Assembly: GCA_016794615.1 (NCBI GenBank)
Contig: JAEUJO010000248.1
Coordinates: forward strand, 1-33,246
DNA: 33,246 nt
From: Pseudonocardia sp.
GTDB lineage: Bacteria > Actinomycetota > Actinomycetes > Mycobacteriales > Pseudonocardiaceae
Direction of reading: 5' to 3'
The translations under genes were made by a program, and so were the position numbers. Below the pieces are notes generated by a model. The model did not search any database. It had not been told where the DNA came from and saw only the letters and a list, made by a program, of their open reading frames with translations. Below are positions 9,301-21,200 of the stretch, in pieces (the stretch's first letter is position 1; every line of letters starts with the position of its first letter).

Positions 9301-10051
9301 GTCGATGCCGGCGTAGCGGGGCACACCCCGGCCGACTTCGACCTCGTCGCGCTCACCCCCGCCGACGTGGCCGCGTTGGACACCGCCGAGCTGCGCGACG
9401 TGCTCCCGCTCTCCCCGTTGGCCGCGGGCCTCTACTTCCACGCCACCGCGAGCAGGCGCGACCCGTACGTGGTGCAGCAGCTGGTGGAGCTGACGGGCCC
9501 GCTCGACCCGGCCCGGCTGCGGCGCGCCGCGGACGGGCTCCTGGCCCGGCACCCCAACCTGGCGGCGGCGTTCCGCGCCATCGGCGACGGCAGCGTCGTC
9601 GCCGTGCACAGCGTGGGCGTGCGGATGCCGTGGCGGGAGACCGACGGTGACCCCGCCGCGGTGGCCGCGGCCGAGCGCGCCGAACCGTTCGACCTGGACC
9701 GGCTGCCCGCGATGCGCTACGCCCTCGTGCGGACCGACCCCGAGCGGCACGTGCTCGTCCAGACCGTGCACCACATCCTCGCCGACGGCTGGTCGGTGCC
9801 GCTGATCCTGGCCGACCTCCTCGCCGCCTACGACGGGGTGCCCCAGCCCGCGCCCGTGCCCTACCGGCGGTTCCTCGCCGCGCTCACCGAGCCCGACCCG
9901 GCGGTCTGGGACCGCCTGCTCGACGGGGTGACCGAGCCCACCCGGCTCGCGGACGCGCTCCCGCCCGCCGCGGGCACCGGTTTCGGACGCGTGACGCGGG
10001 AGGTGCCCGCCGCGCTCACCGGGCGGCTGCGGGCGGTGGCCGCCGCGCGGG
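6340..10051 (+). CDS. Siderophore NRPS, 5' part: A1-PCP1-E1 and the first half of C2 (frame broken at about 10050)
   Basis: First 1237 residues of a six-module peptide synthetase. The GTG at 6340 follows a GGGAG ribosome site (6331-6335) and begins [11 protein letters not shown], about 25 residues ahead of the first A domain, so the line starts with A and has no starter C domain, as in coelichelin synthetase CchH. Module 1 is A-PCP-E. The C domain of module 2 begins near 9397 with its HHILADGWS motif at 9769-9795. After the Arg codon at 10048 the C-domain sequence continues only in the +2 frame. If read unchanged, this frame runs on to a stop at 11409 as non-homologous Arg-rich sequence. I end the feature where homology ends. 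With the downstream part it would make one protein of about 7225 residues. Confidence 0.9.
6400..9385 (+). other. NRPS module 1: A1(N5-formyl-N5-hydroxyornithine)-PCP1-E1
   Basis: A1 spans about 6415-7840, with [11 protein letters not shown] at 6814-6846. Aligning by hand to GrsA PheA gives the ten-residue code D-I-N-Y-W-G-G-I-G-K, identical to the code I know for the fhOrn-activating first module of CchH. PCP1 (7880-8085) carries its phosphopantetheine Ser at 7981 in GGDSI. The E domain (8140-9370) has HHVVVDG at 8452, the [12 protein letters not shown] motif near 8902, and HYLGR at 9091. Expected output: D-fhOrn loaded on PCP1 as the N-terminal residue. A GGDS-type PCP is usual before an E domain. 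Confidence 0.88.
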
Positions 10052-12295
10052 CTCACCGTCGGCGACGTCGTCGCGGGCGCGTGGGGGGTGCTGGTCGGGC
10101 GCCTGACCGGTCGCGCGGACGTCACGTTCGGGCTCACGGTGGCGGGCCGCGCCCTGCCGGTGCCAGGCATCGAGGAGATCGTCGGACTGTGCCTCAACAC
10201 CGTGCCCGCGCGGGTGCGGTTCGCGCCGGGGGAGCGACTCACCGAGGCGCTGAGCCGGTTCGCGGGGGCCCAGCGCGACACCCTGGACGTCCAGCACGCC
10301 GCACTGGGGACGCTGCAGGCCCGGCTGGGGGTGTCGGAGCTGTTCGACACGCTCGTGGTGATCGAGCACCCCGCCGAGCCCGACCGCGACGGGGTCGCGA
10401 TCCTCGACGTGGTCGAGGCCCCGCACTACCCGGTCACGCTCATGGTCCGGCCCGGCGGCCCCGATCGTGGGCTGCGCCTCACCGCGACCCACGATCGGCG
10501 CCTGGTGGACGCCGACACCGCCGACCGGCTCCTGCGGCAGTACGAGCGGCTGCTCACCGCGGTCGCCGACGACGAACGTTGCGCGGTGTCGATCGCCGAC
10601 CCCGGCTCCCACGCGTGGGGAGCGCCCGCCGCGGCGGAGCAGACCGTGCTCGCGATGCTGCCACCGCCGTCCGCTCGGCTCGCGGTGCTCTGCGGTGCGG
10701 AGCACCTCGACCACGCCGGGCTCCACGAACAAGGCGGCAGGCTCGCCCATGCCTTGCGCGCGGCCGGCGTGTGCCGCGGCGACGTCGTCGCAGTCGCCAC
10801 CCAGCGCGGGGTCGAGATGGCGGTCGCCGTGCTCGGCGTGCTGCGGGCGGGGGCCGCGATACTGCCCACCGACCCCGGCTACCCGGCCGCCCGCCTGGAG
10901 CTCATGCTGCGCGACGCGGCCCCGGCGTGCGTGCTCACCGACGCGGCCTGCGCGCGCTCCCTGCCACCCCACGACCGGCCGACGCTCCTGATCGCCGCGG
11001 CCATCGCCGACGCGACCGGCACCTACACCGCCGACCTGACCGGCGACGATGCCGCCACCGTGCTCTACACCTCCGGCTCGACCGGGCGGCCGAAGGCCGT
11101 CGTCGGCACGCACGCCGCACTGGCCAACCGGCTGGCCTGGGCGCGCGCGGCGTGGTCGGGGCGCATGCGGGTGGCCAAGAGCTCGTTGAGCTTCGTCGAC
11201 GGCACCACCGAGCTGCTCGGCGGGCTGGTCGCCGGTGCGCCCGTGGTGATCGCCGACGACCGCACGGCCGCGGACGGCGCCGCGCTGGGCAGGCTGGTGG
11301 CCACCACCGGCGCCGACCAACTGCTCGCCGTGCCCAGCCTGGCCGCCGCGCTCGCCGACACCGCCCCCGAGCACCTGCGCGGCCTGCACCGGGTGATCAC
11401 CAGCGGTGAGGCGCTCACCCCGGACGTCGTGGCCGCGCTGGCCGCCGCGGCACCGGACGCCGAGATCGTCAACTCCTACGGCTCGTCCGAGGTGGCAGGC
11501 GACGTGCTCACCGCCGTGGTCGCACCCGGTGTCGCGCCGGTGCCGCTGGGCGCCCCGGCGCCGGGGGTGACCGTCCACCTCCTGGACACGGCCCTCACCC
11601 CCGCGGCGGTCGGCGAGGTCTACGTCGGCGGTGTGCAGAACGCGCGGGGCTACCTCGGCGCGCCCGGCGGCACGGCCTGCCGGTTCGTCGCCGACCCGTT
11701 CACGCCCGGCGGACGGCTGTACCGCACCGGTGACCTGGGCCGGTGGAACGCCCACGGCCAGGTCGAGTTCCTCGGCCGGGTCGACGACCAGGTCCAGATC
11801 AACGGCTTCCGCGTGGAGCCCGCCGAGGTCGAGGCCGCGCTCATCCGCCGGGCCGGGGTCGAGGACGCGGTCGTCGCGGCCCGCGGCGGGCGCCTGAACG
11901 CCTACATCGTCGGCGACGCCGACCCGGCGCTGCTCCTGACGCTGCTGCGCGCCGAGCTGCCCGCCCACCTCGTGCCCGCCACCGTGACGCCGCTCGACCG
12001 GGTTCCGCTACTGCCCAACGGCAAGCGCGACCGCGCCGCGCTGCCCGACCCCGGGCTGACGGCGTCGGCACCGGCCGCACCCGCCACGCCGCGGACCGCC
12101 ACGGTCGCGGCCTGCTTCGCCGCCGTGCTCGCCGCCCCGGTCGGGCCCGACGACGACTTCTTCACCTTCGGCGGCGACAGCATCGCCGCCATCCGCGTGG
12201 TCAACCTGCTCGCCCGCGACGGCATCGTGCTCACCACCGGTGACGTGTTCCGGCTGCGTACCGCGCGCGCGGTGGACGCGGAGCTGCCCGGGGTG
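9397..12295 (+). other. NRPS module 2: C2-A2(beta-alanine)-PCP2
   Basis: C2 (9397-10640) follows an E domain, as a DCL-type domain would; its HHILADGWS is intact but the frameshift falls between its two halves. A2 (about 10680-12040) reads V-D-T-L-I-S-S-G-D-K. The missing Asp235 and the V-D-x-x-I-S-x-x-D-K pattern are those of beta-alanine A domains, as is YGSSEVAGD in place of YGPTE. The A8 motif is unusual (QVQINGFR rather than QVKIRGxR). PCP2 has its Ser at 12179 in GGDSI but is followed directly by a C domain, not by E. The module adds achiral beta-alanine. Confidence 0.82.
10039..10055 (+). other. Frameshift in the NRPS coding sequence
   Basis: Up to codon CGG at 10048-10050 the C2 domain reads in the frame that starts at 6340 ([14 protein letters not shown]). 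From 10052 it continues in the next frame ([17 protein letters not shown]). Sister C domains in the same protein have Gly before this segment ([16 protein letters not shown]), so the simplest explanation is loss of two bases in the G run at 10049-10051, turning an expected CGG-GGx-CTC into CGG-G-CTC. A gain of one base is the alternative. It may be a true mutation or a sequencing error; the flanking sequence shows no other decay. Confidence 0.9.
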
Positions 12296-15200
12296 ACCCC
12301 CGCGGCGCCCGCGGCGCCCGGCCCGGTGGTGTCCGACGCGGAGTGGGCGCTGTCGCCGTTGCAGCGCGGCGTCTACTACCAGGCCAGCACCGAGCTGGCT
12401 GCGGCGAACACCTATCTCGCGCAGAACGTCTTCGTGCTCGACCGCCGCGTCGACGTCGCCGCCCTCACACGGGCGTTCGGGGAGCTGCTGGACCACCACC
12501 CCACGCTGCGGGCGTGCTTCGTCACCGACGAGCGGGGCGTGCCCGTCCAGCGCGTCCCGGCCGCGGTCACGCCCGTCGTGGCCGAGGTCCACGCGCCCGA
12601 CGAAGCCGCGTTCACCGCCGTCGTGGAGGCCGACCAGGCCACGCCGTTCGCCCTGGACCGGCCCCCGCTGATCCGGCTCACGGTCGTGCACCGGCCCGGC
12701 CGCGACGCGCTGCTGCTCACCTCGCACTTCCTGCTGTTCGACGGCTGGTCGCGCGAGCTCGTGCTGCGCGAGCTGTTCGACCGCTACGCGGACCGCACCC
12801 CCGCGCCGCCCGCCGCGGGGTTCCCCGACTACCTGGCCTGGCTGCAGACGCGGGATCCCACGGCGTCGGGGGCGGCCTGGCGCTCGGCGCTGGCGGGAAG
12901 CGAGCCCACGCTCGTCGTGCCGGAGGCGGTGGGCCGCCCACCGATGCGGTCGCACCGGGTCCTCGCGTCCTTGTCCACCGAGGAGACCACCCGGCTCACC
13001 GAACAGTCCCGACGCGCGGGCGTCACGCTGAACGCGCTGGTCACGGCGGCGCTCGGGATCGTGCTCGGGTACCAGACCGGCCGCACCGACGTGCTGTTCG
13101 GCACCACGGTGGCGGGCAGGCCCACCGAGCTGCCCGGCATCGACGCGGTCATCGGGCTGTTCCTCAACACCGTGCCGGTGCGGGTGCGGGCGGGCGGGGC
13201 CACGACGGCGGCCGAGCTCGCCCGGCGCGCGCAGGCCGACCGGCTCGACCTCGCCCCGCACGAGCACCTCGGGCTCGGCGAGATCCAGAAGGTGGCCGGA
13301 CAGGAGCAGCTGTTCGACACCCTCTTCGTGCTGCAGAACTTCCTCGCCGACGACACGTTCACCGACCTCGAACGCGAGCAGGGCATCGTCGGCGTGGAGT
13401 ACACCGACACCACCCACTACCCGCTGACGTGGGTGGCGACGCCCGGCGCCAACCTGGCGCTGAAGCTGGAGTACCGCCCGGACGTCGTCACCGCGGACGC
13501 AGCCCGGCTGATGCTGGACCGGTTCGTCACGGTGCTCGCGGCGCTCGGCACCGATCTCGCGGTGCCGGTCGGCGAGCTCGACCTGGTCCTGCCCGCCGAG
13601 CGGCGGGCGCACGCAGCCCGGTGGCGAGCGGCCGAGCACCCGATCGGCACGGCGACCATCGCCGACCTGCTGGCGGAACGCGCGGCGGCCGACCCCGCCG
13701 CGTGCGCGCTCGTCTGCGGTGCGGAGCGGCTCACGTTCGCGGAGCTGGAGGCCCGGGTCGACGCCGCCGCCCGGCTGCTGCGCGCGCACGGCGCCGGGCC
13801 GGAGCGCATCGTCGCGCTCGGGCTGCCGCGGGGCGTCGACAACGTCGTGGCGCTGTTCGCGGTGCTGCGCGCCGGGGCCGCGTACCTGCCGTTGGAGCTC
13901 GACCACCCCGTCGAGCACCTGGCGGGGTTGCTCGCCGACGCCGGGCCCGTGCTGCTGGTGAGCACGGTGCCCGAGCTCGTCGCGCGGTTCGGCGGCCCCG
14001 CCGTCACGCCCGCCGACGCGGCGCCCGCCGACCTCCCCGTCGCCGACGAGGACCCGCACCGGCTGGAGCGCCCGGCGTACGTCATCTACACCTCCGGGTC
14101 CACCGGCAAGCCCAAGGGTGTCGTCACGCCGTATCGCGGGCTCACGAACATGCAGCTCAACCACCGCGCCGAGATCTTCGACCCGACCGCGCGTGGGCGG
14201 CGGCTGCGGGTGGCGCACACCGTGTCGTTCGCCTTCGACATGTCGTGGGAGGAGCTGCTCTGGCTCGTCGAGGGCCACGAGGTGCACGTCTGCGACGAGG
14301 AGCTGCGCCGCGACGCCACCGCGCTGGTCGCCTACTGCCGCCGCGAACGCATAGACGTCATCAACGTGACGCCCGGCTACGCCCGTCACCTGTTCGCGGA
14401 GGGCCTGCTCGACCCGGGCGTCCACCCGCCGAAGCTGGTGATGCTCGGCGGCGAGGCCGTCTCCGACGCCGTGTGGGCCCGGCTCCGCGAGCCCGGCGGC
14501 CCCGCAGGCTACAACCTCTACGGTCCCACCGAATACACGATCAACACCCTCGGCGCGGGCACCGCGGACAGCCCGACACCCACCGTCGGCACGCCGATCT
14601 GGAACACCCGCGGCTACGTGCTCGACGCGCTGCTGCGGCCGGTGCCCGCCGGCACGGTCGGCGAGCTGTACATCGCGGGCGCGGGCCTGGCCCGCGGCTA
14701 CCTCAACGACACCGCTCGCACCGCCGTCCGCTTCGTCGCCGACCCCGCCCGGGCCGGCGGATGCATGTACCGCACCGGCGACCTCGTGCGCGAACGCCCC
14801 GACGGCAACCTGGACTTCCTGGGCCGTGGCGACGACCAGGTGAAGATCCGCGGGCACCGGGTGGAGCTCGGCGAGGTCCAGGCCGCGCTCACCGCACTGC
14901 CCGAGGTCCGCGACGCGGCCGCGCTCGCCGTCGACGACCCGGCCGACCCGACGGCAGGCAAACGCCTGGCCGCCTACCTGGTGCCGGAGCCGTCCGGAGC
15001 CGACCCGGCGGCTGTCCGGGCCGCGCTCGCCGAGCGGCTGCCCGCGCACCTGGTCCCCGGGCTCTACGCCGTGGTCGACCGGCTGCCGCTCACCGGCAAC
15101 GGGAAACTGGACGTCGCCGCCCTCCCCACGCCGTCCGCGCCCGGTGGCGGCCGCACCCGCGGTGCCCGCGACGAGCGGGAACGGCTGCTCTGCGCGATCT

Positions 15201-18200
15201 ACGCCGACGTGCTCGGCGTGGCCGAGGTCGGCATCGACGACGACTTCTTCGTCGCGGGCGGCGACAGCATCTCCTCGATCGCGGTCTCCGGGCAGGCGCG
15301 GCGGGCCGGGTTGCCGGTCACCCCGCGGGACGTGTTCCGGCGCCGGACCGTGGCCGCGCTGGTGGCGGCCCTGCCCGCGGACCTCGCCGCGGCAGGCGAC
15401 CGGACCGTCGACGACGGCGTCGGCGCTGTCGCGATGACCCCGATGCTGGCCGAGACCCACGCCGCGGCCACCCCGCTGAGGCACTTCTTCCAGGCGATGC
15501 CGTTCCGCGCCCCGGCCGGGCTGACCCGCCCGGAGCTGGACACGGTGCTCGCCGCCGTCGTCGCCGCCCACCCCATGCTCAGGGCGGTGCTCGGCGAGGA
15601 CGGAACCCTCTCCGTGCCGTCCTCGGACCAGGCGGCGGTGCCGGTGGTGGGGACGGAGGAGGAGGCGATCGCGGCGCTCGACCCGCACCGCGGCGCGATG
15701 GTGGCCGCGGCGTGGACGCCGGGGGCGGCCGAGGTGTTGCTCGTGATCCACCACCTGGTCGTCGACGGCGTCTCCTGGCGCATCCTCGGCGCCGACCTCG
15801 CCCGGGCGGCCGCGGGGCGGCCGCTCGATCCCGAGCCGACCAGCTTCCGCACCTGGTCCCGCAGCACCGCGGACCCCACCGTGAACTACGCCGCGGAGCT
15901 CGACCACTGGCGCGACGTCCTCGCGACCGCCGACGCGCCGCTGGGCCGTCGCCCCGCGGACCCGGCCGTCGACACCGCCGCGACCGTCGCCACACACACG
16001 ATCACGCTGCCCGCGGCGGTGAGCCGCGACCTCCTCGCCCGCGGACCCGCCTACCACGGCGGCGTCGAGGACGTGCTGCTCGCCGGGTTCGCGCTCGCCG
16101 TCCGCGCGTGGCGGCCCCGCGACCAGGTGCTGCTGAGCCGGGAGAGCCATGGCCGCGAGTCCGACGCGGACCTTGCCCGCACGGTCGGCTGGTTCACCTC
16201 GATCCACCCCGTGCGCCTCGACCCCGGCACCCTGTCCTGGGCGGACGTGCGGGCGGCCGGTCCGGCGCTGGCGCACGCCGCCAAGGCCGTCAAGGAACAG
16301 CTGCGCGCCGTGGCCGGCACCGGGCTGGGCTACGGCGTGCTGCGCCACCTGCGCGGCGCCCTCGACGGCGCTCCGCCGCAGATCCTCTTCAACTACCTCG
16401 GCCGGTTCGGCGACGACGCCGACGCGGCGGACTGGGCGGCCACCGGGCCGCTCCGCGAGGGCGTCGCCCCGGACAACCCGGCCATGACGCTGGAGGTCAA
16501 CGCCCACGCGACCGGCGACGTCCTCACCGCCACGGTGACCTACCCGACCGGGCTCTTCGACGCCGCCGACATCACGCTGCTCGCCGAGCGCTGGACCGAC
16601 GCGCTCGCCGCCCTCGCCGGCTGCGCCGAGCTCACGGGCCACACCCCGTCGGACTTCCCGCTGGTCACGCTCCAGCAGTCCGATGTGGACGCCTTCGCCG
16701 ACGCCGAGGACCTGCTGCCGCTCCTGCCGCTGCAGGAGGGCATGTACGTGCACAGCGCGCTCGCGGGCCCCGGCGCCGACCCGTACGTCGTGCAGCAGGT
16801 GGCGACGCTCGTCGGCCCGCTCGACCCGGACCGGCTGCGGCGCGCCGTGGAAGCGGCCGTCGCGCGGCACGCCGCACTGCGGGCGAGCTTCCGCGAGCTG
16901 GACGACGGCCGCGTCGTGCAGCTGATCGCCCCGTCGTCCGCGCCGCCGTGGCGGGTGCTCGAGCACGAGGACGAGATCGCCGCCGAGCTCGACGCGCCCT
17001 TCGACCTGGCCCGCGGCCCGGTGCTGCGCTACGCCCTGCACAGCGCGAGCCCCACCGAGCACCGGCTGGTCGAGACGATGCACCACATCCTCGCCGACGG
17101 CTGGTCGTACCCGCTGGTCTTCTCCGACATCCTCGCCGCGTACGCGGGCGAGCCGCTTGCGGCCCCCGCCACCACGTTCCGCGACCACGTCGAGGCGGTG
17201 GTCGCCGCCGATCGGGATGCGGCCCGCGCCACGTGGTCCCGCGCCCTCGACGGCGTGACCCCGGCCCTGCTCCACCCGGGCGTCATCGGGGGAGGGCAGC
17301 GGCACCGGCGGGTGCACCGGTGGCTGCCGCCGGATGTCACCGCTGCGCTCGCCGCCGCCGCCCGCGCACGCGGCATCACCGTGAGCACGCTGGTGCACGG
17401 CGCCTGGGGCCTGGTCCTCGGCGGTCGCCTCGGCCGCAGCCAGGTGGTGTTCGGCTCCACCGTGTCCGGCCGCGGCGGGTCGCTGCCCGGTGTGGAGTCC
17501 GTCGTCGGCCTCCTGATCAACACACTCCCGATGACGATGGCGTGGCGCCCCGACGAGCCGGTCGGCGCCGTGCTGACCCGGCTGCAGGAGCAGCAGACCG
17601 AGGTGCTCGACGCCCAGCACGTCGGGCTGGCCGAGCTGGCCCGGCTCGCCGGGGTGCGGAGCTTCTTCGACTCGATCGTGGTGGTGGAGAACTTCCCGGC
17701 CGTCACGTCCGCGGCGGCCACCGACCTGCGCTGCACGGGCTTCACGGGCACGGACGCGCCGCACTACCCGGTGTCGTTGGTGGCCTTCCCCGGCGAACGC
17801 CTGTCATGCGAGCTCACCTACGACCCCGCGGTGCTCGGCGAGCCCGCCGCAGCCGCGTTGCTGGCCGAGGTCGACGGCCTGCTCACGGCGTTCGCGCGCG
17901 GGCTCGACACCCCTGTCGCCGACCTGCTGCCCGCGCGGGTCGCCGATGCGTCGGGCACCCTGGCCGACCCGTGGCCCGCCGCCGACCCCGCCGCCGTCGC
18001 ACTCGTCTGCGGCGCCGAGCGGCTGACCCACGCCGAGCTGGACGCCCGGATCAACCGGCTCGCCCACGAGCTGGTCGCCCGCGGGGTGCGCCCCGAGTCG
18101 CGTGTGGCGGTGGCGCTGCCCCGCTCGGTCGACCTGGTGGTGGCGCTGGTCGCGGTGGCGCGGGCGGGTGGGTGCGCCGTGCCGCTCGACGCGGCCGCGC

Positions 18201-21200
18201 CGCCGGCGCGCACGGCGTTCGTCCTCGCCGACGCGGCCCCGGTCTGCCTGGTCAGCGACGTACCGGGCGCGCTGCCGACCGTGCTCGTCGACGCGGTGCC
18301 GCGGCACCCGACCAGTCCGCCCGTCGTCGGGCTCGACCCCGGCAACGCCGCCTACGTGATCTACACCTCCGGTTCGACCGGCACGCCCAAGGGCGTCGCG
18401 GTGACCCACCGCAACGCGACGGCGCTGTTCGCCGCAGCCGCGGAACGGTTCACGCTCGGCCCGACCGACGTGTGGACGATGTTCCACTCGGCCGCGTTCG
18501 ACTTCTCCGTCTGGGAGATGTGGGGCGCGCTGCGCCACGGCGGCAGGCTCGTCGTCGTCGACCAGGACACCGCGCGCGACCCCCGGCGCTTCCTGGACCT
18601 GCTGCGCGCCGAGCGGGTCACGGTGCTGAGCCAGACCCCGTCAGCCTGCTACGCGCTGCTCACGGAGGACACCGGCCGGCTTGCCCTGCGCTACGTCGTC
18701 TTCGGCGGCGAGGCGCTCGACCCGGCGCGGCTGCGGCCGTGGACCTCCGCGGGTCCGACGCTCGTGAACATGTACGGCATCACCGAGACAACGGTGCACG
18801 TCACGTTCCGGGAGCTGACCGCCGCCGACCGCGACAGCGTGATCGGGGACGAGCTCCCCGGCCTTGTCGTGCGCCTGCTCGACGAGCGGCTGCGGCCGGT
18901 GCCGCCGGGCGCGGTCGGCGAGCTGTACGTCGCGGGCGACCAGCTGGCCCGCGGCTACCTGGACCGGCCGGGCCTGACCGCCACCCGGTTCGTCGCCAAC
19001 CCGTTCGGCCCGGGGCGGCTCTACCGCAGCGGGGACCTCGCCCGCCGCACGCCCGGGGGCGACCTCGTCTACGTGGGTCGCTCCGACCAGCAGGTGAAGG
19101 TGCGCGGCCACCGGATCGAGCTGGGTGAGGTCGAGGCCGCGCTGCTCGCCGTCGACGGCGTGGCCAACGCGGCGGTGGCGGTGCGCGACGGGCGCCTGGT
19201 CGCGTACCCGGTCGGCGCCGCCCACCCGGACCTGATCCGCGAACGGCTGGCCGCCGCGCTGCCGTCGTACATGGTGCCCGCCGCGTACCTGCCGCTCGAC
19301 GCGTTGCCACGCACCGTCAACGGCAAGCTCGACCGCGACGCGCTGCCCGACCCGACGTCGCACCCCCGGGACGCACCTCGCACCGCGCCGGCGGGGTGCG
19401 AGGACACCGCAGGGGTGCGAAGTGGGCCCGAGGCGACGCTGCGCGCGCTCATCGCCGAGATCCTCAAGGTGCCCGCCGTCGGGCCGGACGAGGACTTCTT
19501 CACCCTCGGCGGGGACAGCATCATCGCCATCCAGCTGGTGAACCGGGCCCGGCGGGCGGGCGTCTCCTTCACCCCGCGCGACGTGTTCGTGCACCGCACG
19601 CCCGCGGCGCTCGCGGCGCTCACCCCGCAGGTCGCGCCGCCCCGGGAGGACGGGGTGGGGGAGGTGCCGCTGCCGCCGATCGTGGCCCGGTCAGCCGAGC
19701 TGGGCGGGCCGATCCACCGGCACAACCAGGCCGACCTGCTGGTCACCCCGGCGGGCCGCACCCACGAGCAGATCACCGCGCTGGTCACCGCGCTCGTGCG
19801 GCGGCACGACGCGCTGCGCCTGCGGCTGCACCGGCCCGCCCCGATGCTGTGGTCGCTGGAGGTCCGCGCCGACGCCGCGACGGCGGTGCAACGCGTCGAC
19901 GCGGCCGGGCTCGACGCCGCCGCCCTGCGGGAACGGATCGCCACCGCCTCGGACGCCGCCACCGACCGGCTCGACCCCGACGCGGGGGCGCTGCTGGCGG
20001 CGGTGTGGTTCGACCGCGGCCCCGCCCAGGCGGGACGGCTGCTGCTGGTGGTCTACCACCTGGCGGTCGACGGCGTGTCCTGGCGGATCCTCACCGACGA
20101 CCTCCGGACCTGGGACGGCGGCGCGCAGCCCGACCCGGTCGGCACGCCGCTGCGCGCCTACGCCCGGCTGCTCGCCGAGGAGGCAGGCCGGGTCGGTCGG
20201 CTCGGCGAGTTCGAGCACTGGGCGAGCACGCTCGCGCCCGGCGGCGAGCTGGACCCGGCGAGGACCACGGTCGGGCAGACCGTCGGCGCGCTGCGCGAGC
20301 ACGAGCTCTGGCTCACGCCCGCGGCCACCCGTGCGGTGCTCGACACCGGCGACGTCACGGCCGCATTGGCCGCCGGGCTGAGGGCGGCGGCGGACACGTG
20401 GCGGGCGGCGCACGGCGGCGACCCGGCCGCGCCGCTGGTGCTCGACGTGGAACGGCACGGCCGCGAGGAGCTGGGCGACACCGACCTGTCCCGGACGGTC
20501 GGCTGGTTCACGAGCATCGCGCCCGTGCGGCTGCCCGCCGGGGCGACGCTCGCCGAGGTGCGGGAGCTGCTCGCCGCGGCGCCGGACCGCGGTCTCGGCT
20601 TCGGCCTGCTGCGCTACGGCAACCCGCGCACGGCGCCCGCGTTGGCCCGGCTGGGCACGCCGCAGGTGCTGCTGAACTACCTCGGCCGGTTCGCCGACAC
20701 CGGTGGCGACTGGGACCCGGCCCCGGAGGCCGACGCGCTGCGCACCGCACCCGACCCCGACCTCGGCGCCCCCTACCTGCTGGAGGTCAACGCCGCGGTG
20801 CACGACAGCCCGGCGGGCCCGCGGCTGCGGGCCGTGCTCAGCTACGCCGACGAGGGACTGGCCGGGTTCGCCGACGGGTGGGCGCACGCGCTGGGCGAGG
20901 TCGGGGTGCCCGAGGACGCCGTGTGGCCGCTGTCGCCGCTGCAGGAAGGCCTGTTCGTGCAGGCTCGCCTGGCCGGGGACGCGGACGTGTACCACGCGCA
21001 GAACGTCTTCGCGTTCGCCGGGCGGCTCGACGTCGACCGGCTCGCCGCCGCGTGGACGGCGGTGCTGCGCAGGCACCCGGCGATCCGGCTCGGCTTCGGC
21101 GAGGCGGGCGCGGCCGGGGCCGCCGTGGCTGGCGGGTCGGGCGCGGCCGTGGGGCCGGGCCCGTCGGGCGGGGGCGCCCCAGCTCGCCCGGTCGCCCGGC

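Noticed and set aside
10088..10090. GTG as the true start of a second, separate NRPS gene
   Set aside because: It lies in the middle of the C2 domain, without a ribosome site; homology runs back to 10052 in this frame and continues upstream in the other frame.
20054..20074. E4 inactivated because its motif reads YHLAVDG
   Set aside because: Only the first His is changed; the catalytic second His, the RTVGWFT motif and NYLGR are intact, and D-allo-Thr at this position fits the exochelin pattern.
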